64,000 nt of DNA from Rugalucina vietnamica (Eukaryota > Mollusca > Bivalvia > Lucinida > Lucinidae), in contig OZ024871.1 of assembly GCA_964017185.1 (NCBI GenBank), forward strand, positions 59,013,226 to 59,077,225, read 5' to 3'. Position numbers and translations under genes: made by a program. The stretch's first letter is position 1. Every line of letters starts with the position of its first letter. Shown in pieces: positions 34,740 through 46,000 of the stretch. The notes below the pieces were generated by a model. That model had not been told where the DNA came from and made no database searches. It was given only the letters and a program-made list of their open reading frames with translations.

Positions 34740-37000
34740 AAATGTTATTACTTTTTGTCAAACATGAGTCTTGAGTAAAATATTTGAAGGAAACACAGAG
34801 TGGTCCATATTCCCCAATGGTCCATATTACCCCAAATTACCATGTTATTACATTCAGGAAATAATTGAACATTCATCAAAAAGCTGATTTTTCTAGTAAA
34901 AAACAAGAGAACAAAGTAACATACATTAAGCCAGTAAAAAGAAACTTTCAGCATAATAATGCCTTTGTCTTTCCGGTTCAAACTGTCTGCAAATTTCAAC
35001 ATTGTCTTTGTATCCAACAAACCGCACTTCCTTTGTCCAAAATATAAAATGATTCAGTTTCATTTGGGTTTCGGAAGATTCTCAAAATCAGCGGTATTTT
35101 TTCGCATTTGAACATTTGAAAATTAATTTAGGTCATTTAAAAAAATGGAGCATGGATGTGTGCATACAAAATTCATTACCACTGAACTTGGTCACATTTT
35201 AAAGCTTAGACATTGCCCTTTCATCATATGGTAAGAAATACAAGATATTTAATTTGCATATTCATGAATTTTAATGAAAATATTTAAAAAATGACAGAAA
35301 AATCACGAAAAGTCAATAAATAAACTAATTTGAGGTTGAAACTATAATTGTGGCACTTTGTAATTTAACCAGTAATAGCATATGACAAATGTATTGATGT
35401 CATGTGCCTAAATGAAAATTATCTCATTTGCATATTAATGAATATTAATAGAATATAGAAAAATAAAGAAAATCGGAGATTAACTAAAGCCATTGCAAGT
35501 TTTGGATGGGATATAAGATCTGTCTTGTATCCCTGAAACCAATATTCATGGCTGCCAGTGTGGTCAGAGGGACCATCTTAATGCCATAAAATATTGTCCT
35601 CAACAATGAACACATTTGCATGATGTAAAAAAATTATATAGTTTCCACATCCACCCCTTGTGTGATCCTAAAGAATAGGGTGTACTCGTAAAAGTATTCA
35701 TATACAAACAATAGCATGCTCTAGAATACTATAATTAGTCTGATAATGATGCATGGACTTAACAATTTAACCTTAATACCTATTATTCAAATCATTGATT
35801 TTGCTTATTCATGAAAATAAATAAAACACACAAGAAATCGGAGAAAAATCTTAGATGAAATAGGGGGTATACGTACTAAATCACTAAAAGCAGAGCTGTT
35901 ACAAACCCAGGATGCTAAAAGAACTATCAAATAAATGCTATGGCTATGTACTCTGACTCTTATGTCTCATCTATAAGCATGATCTTATTTTCGATTTCAT
36001 GAATTTTAATGGAAACTTCATAAATAGGAATGAAAAGGTGAAAAATTTAACCGGCAAACATCAAAATGATGCTTTTCTCAGCAAGCAAAAGCCCTAACAT
36101 GCTAAAAATGGCATTAAATGGTTGCTAGGGCAATATTATACCCTCCTGTACTACAATATGTTAGTCATTCAATTTTTTATTTTATGAATATTAACAAAAC
36201 CTTTTGAATTTAGAGGAAAGTTACGGAAAAATTAAGGTAGTTTACATAGAAAATTACATGAATTTTGGCTACTGATAGACCTAGTGTGCTATAGGACAAT
36301 ATTCTATAACCATATAACCTGTTATATAAATAAATAGTGACTTTTGTTGTATGGGTATTAATGAGATCACTAAGAATAAGAGAATAAATAACGAAAAATG
36401 AAGTGATATACCAACACAATTGCATATATCTCAGCTGCCAATTACCATATGTGCTGAAATGGTACCAATAGAATGCTAGGATGATGCAATTATGTCATGC
36501 AGTCTAATAGCCTAATCACACTTTTTTTTATTTTTGTGAGTACTGAATAAAATGTATGAAAAGTGTAATATTAACAGAAAATTGAAGCTTGTGCTCTTAT
36601 AAATTAATTGAATCTTGGTTGCCAGCAAGTGTACCCTTGTTTATCTGAATACATGATAATACAATATTGTCCTAGCTATTATTGATGTCATTTTGAGATC
36701 TCTACAGCCATATGTAGTCGAAATATATTCAATTTTGTTGGTGTACCCCTTCATTTTTTGTTGATGTTTCCCTTATTTACATAAATCTCATTAATATCAT
36801 TCTAATAGAAGAAGTGGTCCATGAGCTATTTAAGATGTCGGTACCACCTGACCTGAACAGATCCCCCCGCACTTTTTCACAATTTTGGCATGTACAGAAT
36901 TAGATAAAATCGGGGGGACCTTTCTAGGTGGTAGCTTTATGGTTAAAATCTTCGAGTTTATTCTAGTATACCCCCTTCATTTGTCTGTGTTTTTCTCTTA

Positions 37001-37906
37001 TTCCGATTATCGGAAAAGATGGTGTGACGTCATCAGCCAGCATCCGGGTCACTCTCACGGGTACAAATCAGTAATGGCGACTTTATTAAAAGCCATGGTT
37101 TATTTGCACAAATGGCCCAAAACGCCCAAATCCTTAAAAGTTTTGTTGTGTAATAAGGAAAGATTGTTTCCAGAATGCATATTTTTTTTTTTAATTTGGA
37201 AGGAAATATCTTGAATAGTGCAATATTTCAGTGTTTATTTATAGTTAAATATTTTGAATTTTCGGCAAGCGCAAGCGGCTTTGATCTCTCGTTATTTAAT
37301 ATGCACACGATTTTAGGCACTTTAGTTTCAAATTGCATTGAAATTTTATGACAATTTTACGCCGTTTTATTTCTGCTGTCGTTTTGTAATATCTGTTTTT
37401 GGAAGAGACATATTTAAGATTTTGAATAACATACCACACAAGCTTGGATATTTAAAACTCCAACAACTTCAACGGCACGGTTATTGTACATTTCTATCAA
37501 TTATTTGATTAAAATATCATAATTACAAAATAAAAATAAAATCGTGAAATAAAAAACAAATCTAGAAAAATTGTGAACTGAAAATAATAAGTGAATAAAT
37601 TGGACAAAGTTATCCAATTACAAGTCACTCTTTCTCAGAAGCTCATTCAGTTTTCTGAGTTTAAAACAAACCTTGCCAAAAGAATTTTTCAGACAGAAGA
37701 CGGATAATTCTTTTACCAGTGGTTCTAATATTAAGTTAAATTTATTTCAGTTAATTCAGCTTTGATTTCAACGTATATTAACCATTAAAGACACATTTCC
37801 CCGCACAAATATGTGTATTAAGTCTGTGTATTTATTGACTCTGTACCCGTGAGTTCACAGGTAATGCTTTCGATGACGTCATCGCCATCTTTTCCGATAA
37901 GCGGAA
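37001..37906. mobile_element. 906-bp MITE with TA target duplication
   Basis: It begins TTCCGATTATCGGAAAAGAT and ends, in reverse complement, TTCCGCTTATCGGAAAAGAT; GG and a GACGTCATC block follow in each arm. TA flanks both ends (36999-37000 and 37907-37908). Removing it joins TTTTCTCTTA to TCTTAAGTTTTC, restoring the TTTTCTCTTATATCTTAAGTT seen in intact units of the surrounding array. Also shared inside the arms is CACGGGTACA (37056, and inverted near 37843). Non-coding. Confidence 0.85.
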
Positions 37907-37929
37907 TATCTTAAGTTTTCTTCAATTAA

Positions 37930-40900
37930 CGTTTCTGTTGGTATACCCCCTGTATTTTTCTGTCATTTTTATCTAATATTTTAAGTTCTCATCAATATTC
38001 AACACTAAAAAAGCCTAGTTTTTCATAAATCGTATCCTTTGATTATAGAGCAATACCATAGCAATCATTTGATACCAATTTCGGCTCTCTATAACTTTTG
38101 GTTGCCGAGTTATAAAGATTTTTTTGGGGGGATACCCCCTCCACTTTTTTCTGTGATTTTTCTCTAATATTTATAGTTTTTATCAATATTCCAAACCAGA
38201 GGACCAATGGTCCTGTAAACGCTCACCTGAGATCTGCTGCATATACCAATAAACAAGTTTGAATATTATGGTATTTAACTCCAGTGCAAGGGCAGATGAA
38301 GCCCTTGGGCCATTTTCTTTTTTCAGAATCTTCAATATTCTGTCCATTTGCCAATTTCCTGCTGGCTTTTCCCTTCAAATGACATTTTAACAGTTTTTCC
38401 AATTCAAATGCATAGGCAACCCATGTTGACCTTGCCATAAACTTGGTCAAGGTCATCACAGGGTCATGATTTATATATACATGGGAGTACTATAGCCATC
38501 GATGCTTCAAGCCAAGTTTCCTTGAAATCAGTCTATTGGTTTCAGAGAAGAAGATTTTTGATGGGTTTTTACCATATATGGGCATGGCGGCCATCTTTGT
38601 CATGTGACCTAGATTATTTATATATACATTGATTCCCCCATTCTATAGATGCTTCACATAAAATTTGGCTTTGATTGGCCAAGCGATTTCAGAGGAGAAG
38701 ACGTTTGAATATTATGGAAATATACATGTATATTGCCGCGGGGTGGGGGCACATGAGCCCCTGGGGTCCAATTTTTTTCAGAATCATTAATATTCAGTCC
38801 TACTTCCAATTTCCTGCAAGACTTTCACTTTAAATTACATTTTAAAAGTTTTCCCCATTCAAATGCATTGGCGACCTATGTTGACCTTGCCGTAAAATAG
38901 GTCAAGGTCATCACAGGGTCATGATTTATATACACATTGTAGTGCTTGAGCCATCGATGCTTCATGCCAAGTTTTGTTGAAATCGGTCCACCGGTTCTGG
39001 AGAAGAAGATTTTTGTAGGGTTTTTACCATATATGGGCATGGCGGCCATCTTGGTCATGTGACCTGGATTTTTATATACATATTTGTTACCCCTTCCTAT
39101 TGATGCTTCACATAAAATTTGGCTTTGATTGGCCAAGTGGTTTCAGAGAAGATGTTTGAATATTATGGAGATATACATGTACATTGCCCCGGGGTGGGGG
39201 CACATGAGCCCCTGGGGTCCAATTTTTTTTTCAGAATCTTCAATATTCTGTCCTACTGCCCATTTCCTGCAAGACTTTTACTTCAAATGACATTTTAAAA
39301 GTTTTCCCCATTCAAATGCATTGGCGACCTATGTTGACCTTGCCGTAAAATAGGTCAAGGTCATCACAGGGTCATGATTTATATATACATTGTAGTGCTT
39401 GAGCCATTAATGCTTCATGCCAAGTTTCGTTGAAATCGGTCCACCGGTTCTGGAGAAGATTTTTTGAAGGGTTTTTACCATATATGGGCATGGCGGCCAT
39501 CTTGGTCATGTGACCTGGATTTCTTATATACACATTGGTTCCCCCTTCCTATTGATGCTTCATATAAAATTTGGCTTTGATTGGCCAAGCGGTTTCAGAG
39601 GAGAATCTTTGAAATTGTGGACAGACGGACGGACGACGGACGGACGCCGGATCATGGCCATCCTATAAGCTCACCTTGTGAGCCTAACGGCTCAGGTGAG
39701 CTAAAAAGTAAGTCAGGTTGTTTGTGTGTCTTACCACGTGATTTTAGAACATTATCTTACCAATTTCAGCTTTCTATAGCTGTTTGTCATTGAGATAGTA
39801 GCAGATTTATTGGTATACCCCCTTCGTTTGCAAGTGATTTTTCTCTTATATCTTAAGTTCTTTTAAATATTTGAGAAACAAGAAAGTCAGCTTGTTTATA
39901 TACTTGTTGCATGGTTATAGAATATTGTCATAGCAGTCATTTTATAGCAATTTCAGCTCTGTAGAGCCCTTGGTCACTGAGATATCAGCAATTTTATTGA
40001 TATACCCCCTTCTTTGCCAGTGATTCTTCTCCTATATCTTAAGTTTTCTCAAATATTTGAGCAGCAAAAAAGTCAGCTTGCTATACACCTTTTACATGGT
40101 CATAGAATATTGTCATATCAATTATTTGATACCAATATCAGCTCTCTAGGACCTTTGGTTGTTGAGATAAAAATGTTTCCTTTGGTGTACCCCCTATATT
40201 TTTCTGTGATTTTTTATCTAATATTTTAAGTTTTCATCAATATTCAAACACTAAAAAAGTCTAATTTTTCATAAATCTTATCTTATGATTATAGAACATT
40301 ACCATAGCAATCATTTGATACCAATTTAAGCTCTATATATTTTTTGGTTGCTGACGTATTAAGTTTTTTCGTGGTATACCCCCTCAATTTTTCTGTGATT
40401 TTTCTCTAATATTTAAAGTTTTTATCAATATTCAAAACAAGTAAGTCAGATTGTTTAAGTGACTAACCAAGTGGTTTTAAAGCGTTATTTTAGTTGAGAT
40501 ATATACGTTTCCGTTGGTATACCCCCTACATTTTTCTGAGATTTTTATCTAATATTTAAAGTTCTCATCACTATTTCAACAATGAGAAAGTCAAATTATT
40601 TATGTTTTATCACATGATTAAAGAAAGTTATTCTAGCAATCATTTGAGACCAATTTAAGCTCTCTAGATCTTTTGGTTACTGATATATTAGCAGTTTTCT
40701 TGGTATACCCCCTTCGTTTGCCAATGTTTTTTCTCCTACAGCTTAAGTTGTCTTAAATATTCGAGAAAGAAAAAACATGTTTTGTTTATATACCCTTTAT
40801 ATGGTTATAGTATATTGTCATAGCAATCATTTGATACCAATTTCAGCTGTCTAGGACTTTTGGTTGCTGAGAAATATACGTTTCCGTTGGTATACCCCCT

Positions 40901-42400
40901 ATATTTTTCTGAGATTTTTATCTAATATTTAAAGTTTTCATCTATATTCTAACAATGAGAAAGTCAAATTATTTATGTTCTTTATCTTATGTGTATAGAA
41001 CATTATTCTTGCAATCATTTGATACCAATTTTAGCTCTCTAAGAGCTTTTGGTCTCTGATATATCAGCAGTTTTATTGGTATACCCCCTTCGTTTGCAAA
41101 TGTTTTTTCTTCTATAGCTTAAGTTCTCTTAAATATTCGAGAAACAAGAAAGACATTTTATTTATATACCCTTTACATGGTTATAGGATATTGTCATAGC
41201 ACTCATTTGATACCAATTTCAGCTGTCTAGGACTTTTGGTTGCTGAGATATATACGTTTCCGTTGGCATACCCCCTATATGTTTCTGAGATTTTTATCTA
41301 ATATTTAAAGTTCTCATCTATATTCCAACAATGAGAAAGACAAATTAATTATGTTTCTTATCTAATGATTATAGAACATAATTCTAACAATCATTTGATT
41401 CAAATTTTAGCTCTCTAGAGCTTTTGGTCACTGAGATATCAGCAGTTTTATTTGTATATCCCCTTCATTTGCCAGTGATTTTTCACCTATATCTGAAGTT
41501 TCCTTACGTATTTGCGCTACAAGAGAGTCAGCTTATTGATATATCTAATTGTACAATTATAAAATATTGTTATAGCAATCATTTGATACCAATTTCTGTT
41601 CTTTATGACTTTTGGTTCCTGAAAAATGCACGTTTTCGTAGGTATACCCCCTCCATTTTCTGTGATTTTATCTAATATAAAGTTTCCTCAATATTTGAAC
41701 AGCACAAAAGTCTGACTATTAATGTATCTTATTATGTCGTTTTAGAATGTTACCATAGCAATTATTTGTTACAAACTTCAGCTCTCTATGGCTTTTGGCT
41801 GCTGAGCTATAAACGTTTCTGTAGGTATACCCCCTACATTGGTCTGTGATTTGTCTCTAAAATTGAAAGTTCTCATCAATATTTGAACACCAAGAAGGTC
41901 AAAATCATTCTGTCTTTTTTTCACATTAATACAGAACATTATCATAACAATAATTCAATACAAATTTCAAGTCTTTGGAGTTTTTGGTCGCTGAGATATC
42001 TGAATTTCGTTGATTTTTCCCCTTCGTTTATCTGTTATTTTTCTCTAATATCTGAAGTTCTTTTTTAATATTTGAGCCTTAAGATAGCCAGCTTGTTTAT
42101 ATATCTTATTACATGGTTATAGAGCATTGTCATAGCAATCATTTGATACCAATTCAAGCTCTTTAGAACTTTTGGTTGCTGAGATATAAACAACTGTGCT
42201 GGTATTCTCCATTTTCTGTGATTTTAGTCTAATACATGAAGTTTTCATTAATATTCGAACACCAGGAAGTCAGTTTGATAATTATATAATTATCTTATTA
42301 CATAGTTATATAGCATTGCAAAAGCAATCATTTGATACCTTTTTCTGCTTTCTATGTCTATCAGTGGCCAAGATACATGTGGTAATATAGGTGTACCTTA
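37930..42400. repeat. 187-bp tandem array with alternating unit types
   Basis: GGTATACCCCC recurs near 37941, 38131, 39812, 40001, 40187, 40373, 40518, 40703, 40890, 41079, 41267, 41454, 41642 and 41825: intervals of 184-190 bp, with one of about 144 bp and one interrupted by an HX-A insertion. Units alternate between a form with CCCCCTATATTTTTCTGAG and TAATATTTAAAGTTTTCATC and a form with CCCCCTTCGTTTGC and TAGCTTAAGTTCTCTTAAAT over part of the array (about 40510-41830), suggesting a dimeric higher-order repeat of about 374 bp. Related units continue, more diverged, in the arms on both sides. Confidence 0.8.
38196..39704 (+). mobile_element. HX-A element (CCAATGG subfamily) inserted in the 187-bp array
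   Basis: It runs from CCAGAGGACCAATGGTCCTG to GGCTCAGGTGAGCTAA with three modules closely matching copy 1 (5904-7404). The flanks ATCAATATTCCAAA and AAAGTAAGTCAGGTTG are continuous in an uninterrupted unit at about 40428-40450 (ATCAATATTCAAAACAAGTAAGTC), giving an empty site. The break lies in an A-run with no obvious target duplication, as expected of rolling-circle insertion. Confidence 0.88.
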
Positions 42401-44218
42401 CTATCTGCGCTTATTAGGGGTTGTATTGAACACTCTGTGATTTTAGGTGACACAAATGGGCATTAAAGTGATCCTCTGACCAAATTGGCACCCTTGAGCA
42501 TTTGTTCTAAGGGTTCAAATTACATCCTATAACCCAAACCAAACCCTTCAAATGGCAATATAATTATTTTCCCTTTGTAAATCCTGATTTTCGTCATTTT
42601 CATTAATATTCATGAAAATGCAAATGAGATGATTTTCATTTAGGCCCATGGCATCAACAAATTTGTCAAATAGAATAATTGATACAATAACAAGGAGCCA
42701 CAATGATAGTTTAGGCCTGAAATTAGTTTTTATGGGATAATTGATTTTCAACTTTTTTTTTTTTCATTTTAATGTTTTAATGCAAAATCATGCATATGCA
42801 AGTAAGATAATTTCCATTACTTATCATAGGATAAAAGGGATATGTCTAGGCTTAAGAATGAGACCAAGTTCAATGGTCTAGGATAAAAAACAATTGAGAT
42901 ATTTTCAATTTTCTATGTGTACCCCCATTATTGACGCAAAAATTGAATATTTAGAGTATAGTCTATGTCGAATGGGAATCTCGTGCGATTTTTTCGACGA
43001 TTTATGACGACCTATATAAAACTTACCTATGGGGTATATGAATAACATTAAACCTGTTCGTCGCACTTACATCCGCGTGAGAGTCGATTTATGACGTCAT
43101 CAAAATGGCGGCTATCTGCCTATATATGTATTATTCGTATTTCCATCAAAATCAATTGAAAACATCGCATTATTACTTATTTTGCAAAGAAAATGTATGA
43201 AATGAATCTGATTATACCTACGATAGACGAATTAAGTCGATAAGTCAACGGATATTGCTTTATCCGGTCGTCCGTCCGTTCGTGCATACGTTGGATATAC
43301 GTTTTTCCTTCTAAAACCGAGGTACACCGGGAGCTAATTTGACCTACCTTGAACCCCCGTGGACAATTTCGTGGGTGCCAAATCATTTATTGGAGCCACA
43401 GAAATGCGAAGAATTTTTGTCCTCAAAATTATACTCAATTACACTATGAAAAAATTACATGGTTTACATGGCAACCGTTAACGTGATTCTTAAGCATGGG
43501 GGTCTACATACAAAATTAATCATATCTTCTCTGTTACTTATCGTATTCTACTGAACATGGTCTCATTTTAAAGCATAGATATAGATTTTTCTTTCGATGG
43601 TTAGTAATGCAAATTATCTTATTTGCATATTCATTAATTATCATGAAAAATGGCAAAAAATCTTTAAAATTCCATAAATGAACTAATTTCAGGCCCAAAC
43701 TGTCATTGTGACACTTTGTTATTGAACCAGTAATATTATATGATAAATCTATTGATGATCTGGTTCTATATTAAACATATCTCATTTGCATATTCATGAA
43801 AATTAATAAAAGTGTCAAAAAGTGAGGAAAAATTAGGAAAAACTATATCCATTGCAAAGTATTGCATATGTTATAAGACCTATCTTGCATTCCCGGGACA
43901 AAGTCTCAAGGCTGTAAGTGTTGTCAGAGGGACCTTCATAATCCATAAAATATTGTCATCAGCAATTAAAAAACATTTGTATGATGTGAAATCATATAGT
44001 TTCCACACCGCCCCTTATGCGATTCTAAAGAACAGGATGTACTTACAAAAATACTATCCCACCAATAGATTACTCGAGAAAACTATAATTGGTCTGATAA
44101 TGATGCAAGTACTTAACAATTTAACCTTGATGCCTAATATTTAAATCATTGAATTTACTTATTCATGAAAATTAATATAAAAAAAAACAAACATAATAAA
44201 TGGAGAAGAATTGTAGAA

Positions 44219-45117
44219 CAAGAACTCCGCGGAGGTCGATATCGCACCTGCATCGGGCAAAGTCAATAGACCGTGAAATATAGTTCAAGGGCACCGGGTC
44301 AAGGTGCGTGCTTGAAGGGCATGTCAAGGACAATTACTATGCAAGGTTTCAGACTCGCAGCTATCTCTGATGTCGAGAAAACCAAACTTCGACGTAAAAA
44401 TTTTCAAAGTCAGTGGACCATGAAATATAGGTCAAGGGCACCGGGTTAAGGTGCGTGCTTGAAGGGTATGTCAAGGACAATTACTATGCAAGGTTTCAGA
44501 CTTGCAGCTATCTCTGATGGCGAGAAAACCAAACTTCGACGTAAAAATTTTCAAAGTCAGTGGACCGTGAAATATAGGTCAAGGGCACCGGGTCAAGGTG
44601 CGTGCTTGAAGGGTATGTCAAGGACAATTACTATGCAAGGTTTCAGACTCGCAGCTATCTCTGATGGCGAGAAAACCAAACTTTGACGTAAAAATTTTCA
44701 AAGTCAGTGGACCGTGAAATATAGGTCAAGGGCACTGGGTTAAGGTGCATGCTTGAAGGGTATGTCAAGGACAATTACTATGCAAGGTTTCAGACTCACA
44801 GCTATCTCTGATGGCGAGAAAACCAAACTTCGACGTAAATGTTGACAAAACTTCGACGTAAAAATTTTCAAAGTCAGTGGACCGTGAAATATAGGTCAAG
44901 GGCACCGGGTTAAGGTGCGTACTTGAAGGGTATGTCAGGGACAATTACTTTGCAAGGTTTCAGACTCGCAGCTATCTCTGATGTCGAGAAAACTAAACTT
45001 CGACGTAAATGTTGACGGACGAACGGACGAACGAACGCACGGACGAACGAACGAACGTACGGACGGACGGAAATTTGAACTCCTATATCGCACCCTGCTA
45101 TAAGCAGGTGCGATAAA
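44219..45117 (+). mobile_element. HX-C element with five 147-bp units and a TATCGCACC hairpin end
   Basis: The 5' end is AACTCCGCGGAGGTCGAT (CTCCG-CGGAG palindrome) then ATATCGCACCTGC. GCAAGGTTTCAGACT recurs at about 44341, 44488, 44635, 44782 and 44952 (147-bp period, last interval about 170). GACGGACGAACG-type simple repeats occupy 45016-45070. The 3' end is TATCGCACCCTGCTATAAGC then AGGTGCGATA and an A-run. The flanks rejoin as AGAAGAATTGTAGA/ATAGGGGGTAAACG, matching GAGAAAAATCTTAGATGAAATAGGGG (35843) in the outer arm, so the insertion is clean. Confidence 0.82.
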
Positions 45118-45939
45118 AATAGGGGGTAAACGAACAAAATCGCTTGTATCAGAGCTATTAATCAATCCAGGATGCTGGAAGAGGTATCAAATGTATGCTG
45201 TGGCAATGTAGTATGGTTCCGAAGTATGATATAAGAAAAATCTGATTTTCAATTTCATGAATTTAAATGAAAGCCAAAGAAATTTTAGAGAAAAGAAAAT
45301 GTAAAAAATAATTGAGTAAACCTACAAAGTGACTTGTATGTCGGCAATCAAATGTCCTGTACTACAATTTATGAGTCATTTGGTTTTTAGTTTTAAGAAT
45401 ATTAACAAAACCTTTTCAAATGATTATAAGAACAATGTTCTATAACCATACAATCAGCTTTTTTATTGACATTACTGAGATCTTCATTAATGAGAGAAAA
45501 CTCAACGAAAAATGAACGGGTACACCAAAAAAAAATCGTTCAGATCTCAGCTGCCAAAAACCTTAGAGTGCTGATAATGGTACCAACAGAATGATAGGAG
45601 AATGCACTACTGCCATGTTGTCTGATAGAATAACCACATGTTATTAAATTTTCTGAACGTTACATAAAATTTCGAAAAAATGTGAAAATAACAGAAACTG
45701 GAAGGATGTGCTTCACCAAAATTTATCAAATCTTGCTTGCCAGAAAGCATGATTTTTATATCTGAGCACATGGCAAAAAAAACATTGTCCTAGCAATAAA
45801 TTAGTGCTATTTTGAGATCTCTTCGGCTATTGGCCTCTGAGATATAAGCGATTTTGTTGGTGGACCCCATCATGTTTCATTGATTTTGCTCATCCATTTT
45901 AAAAGATCTCATTAATATCCGTACAACAAACTTGAGTAG

Positions 45940-46000
45940 CCGAAACCGCGGCATGACCCAAATACTTTCTCATCCATATGTTCACTGCTCTCAAAAGATC
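45940..46000 (+). repeat. Dispersed repeat R3, short fragment
   Basis: AGTAGCCGAAACCGCGGCAT and GACCCAAATACTTTCTCATC match, in inverted orientation, the 60275-60315 sequence GGTGGGCCATACCATGG and TTTCGGCTACT. It lies where the arm orientation of the giant repeat switches. Confidence 0.45.

Larger units (their letters stand above)
30952..34843. mobile_element. Inverted-repeat element with GGGGTAATATGGACCA motifs, invaded twice
   Basis: The left end GGGTAATTTGGGGGAATATG and the right end, in reverse complement GGTAATTTGGGGTAATATGG, form terminal inverted repeats of about 27 bp. The motif or its complement also occurs at about 31137, 31161, 31184 (weak), 32861, 32904 and 34801. Removing the two inserted hairpin-ended repeats (31251-32556 and 33222-34739) leaves about 1.07 kb of AT-rich, non-coding sequence. 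The flanks show no exact target duplication. Confidence 0.65.

Noticed and set aside
36885-37214. 109-codon open frame
   Set aside because: Starts in the arm of the giant inverted repeat and runs into the 906-bp MITE, so it cannot be one gene.
43812-44144. 110-codon open frame, and a 115-codon minus-strand frame at 46953-47300
   Set aside because: Both lie in opposite arms of the same inverted repeat and read repeat sequence; no domain.
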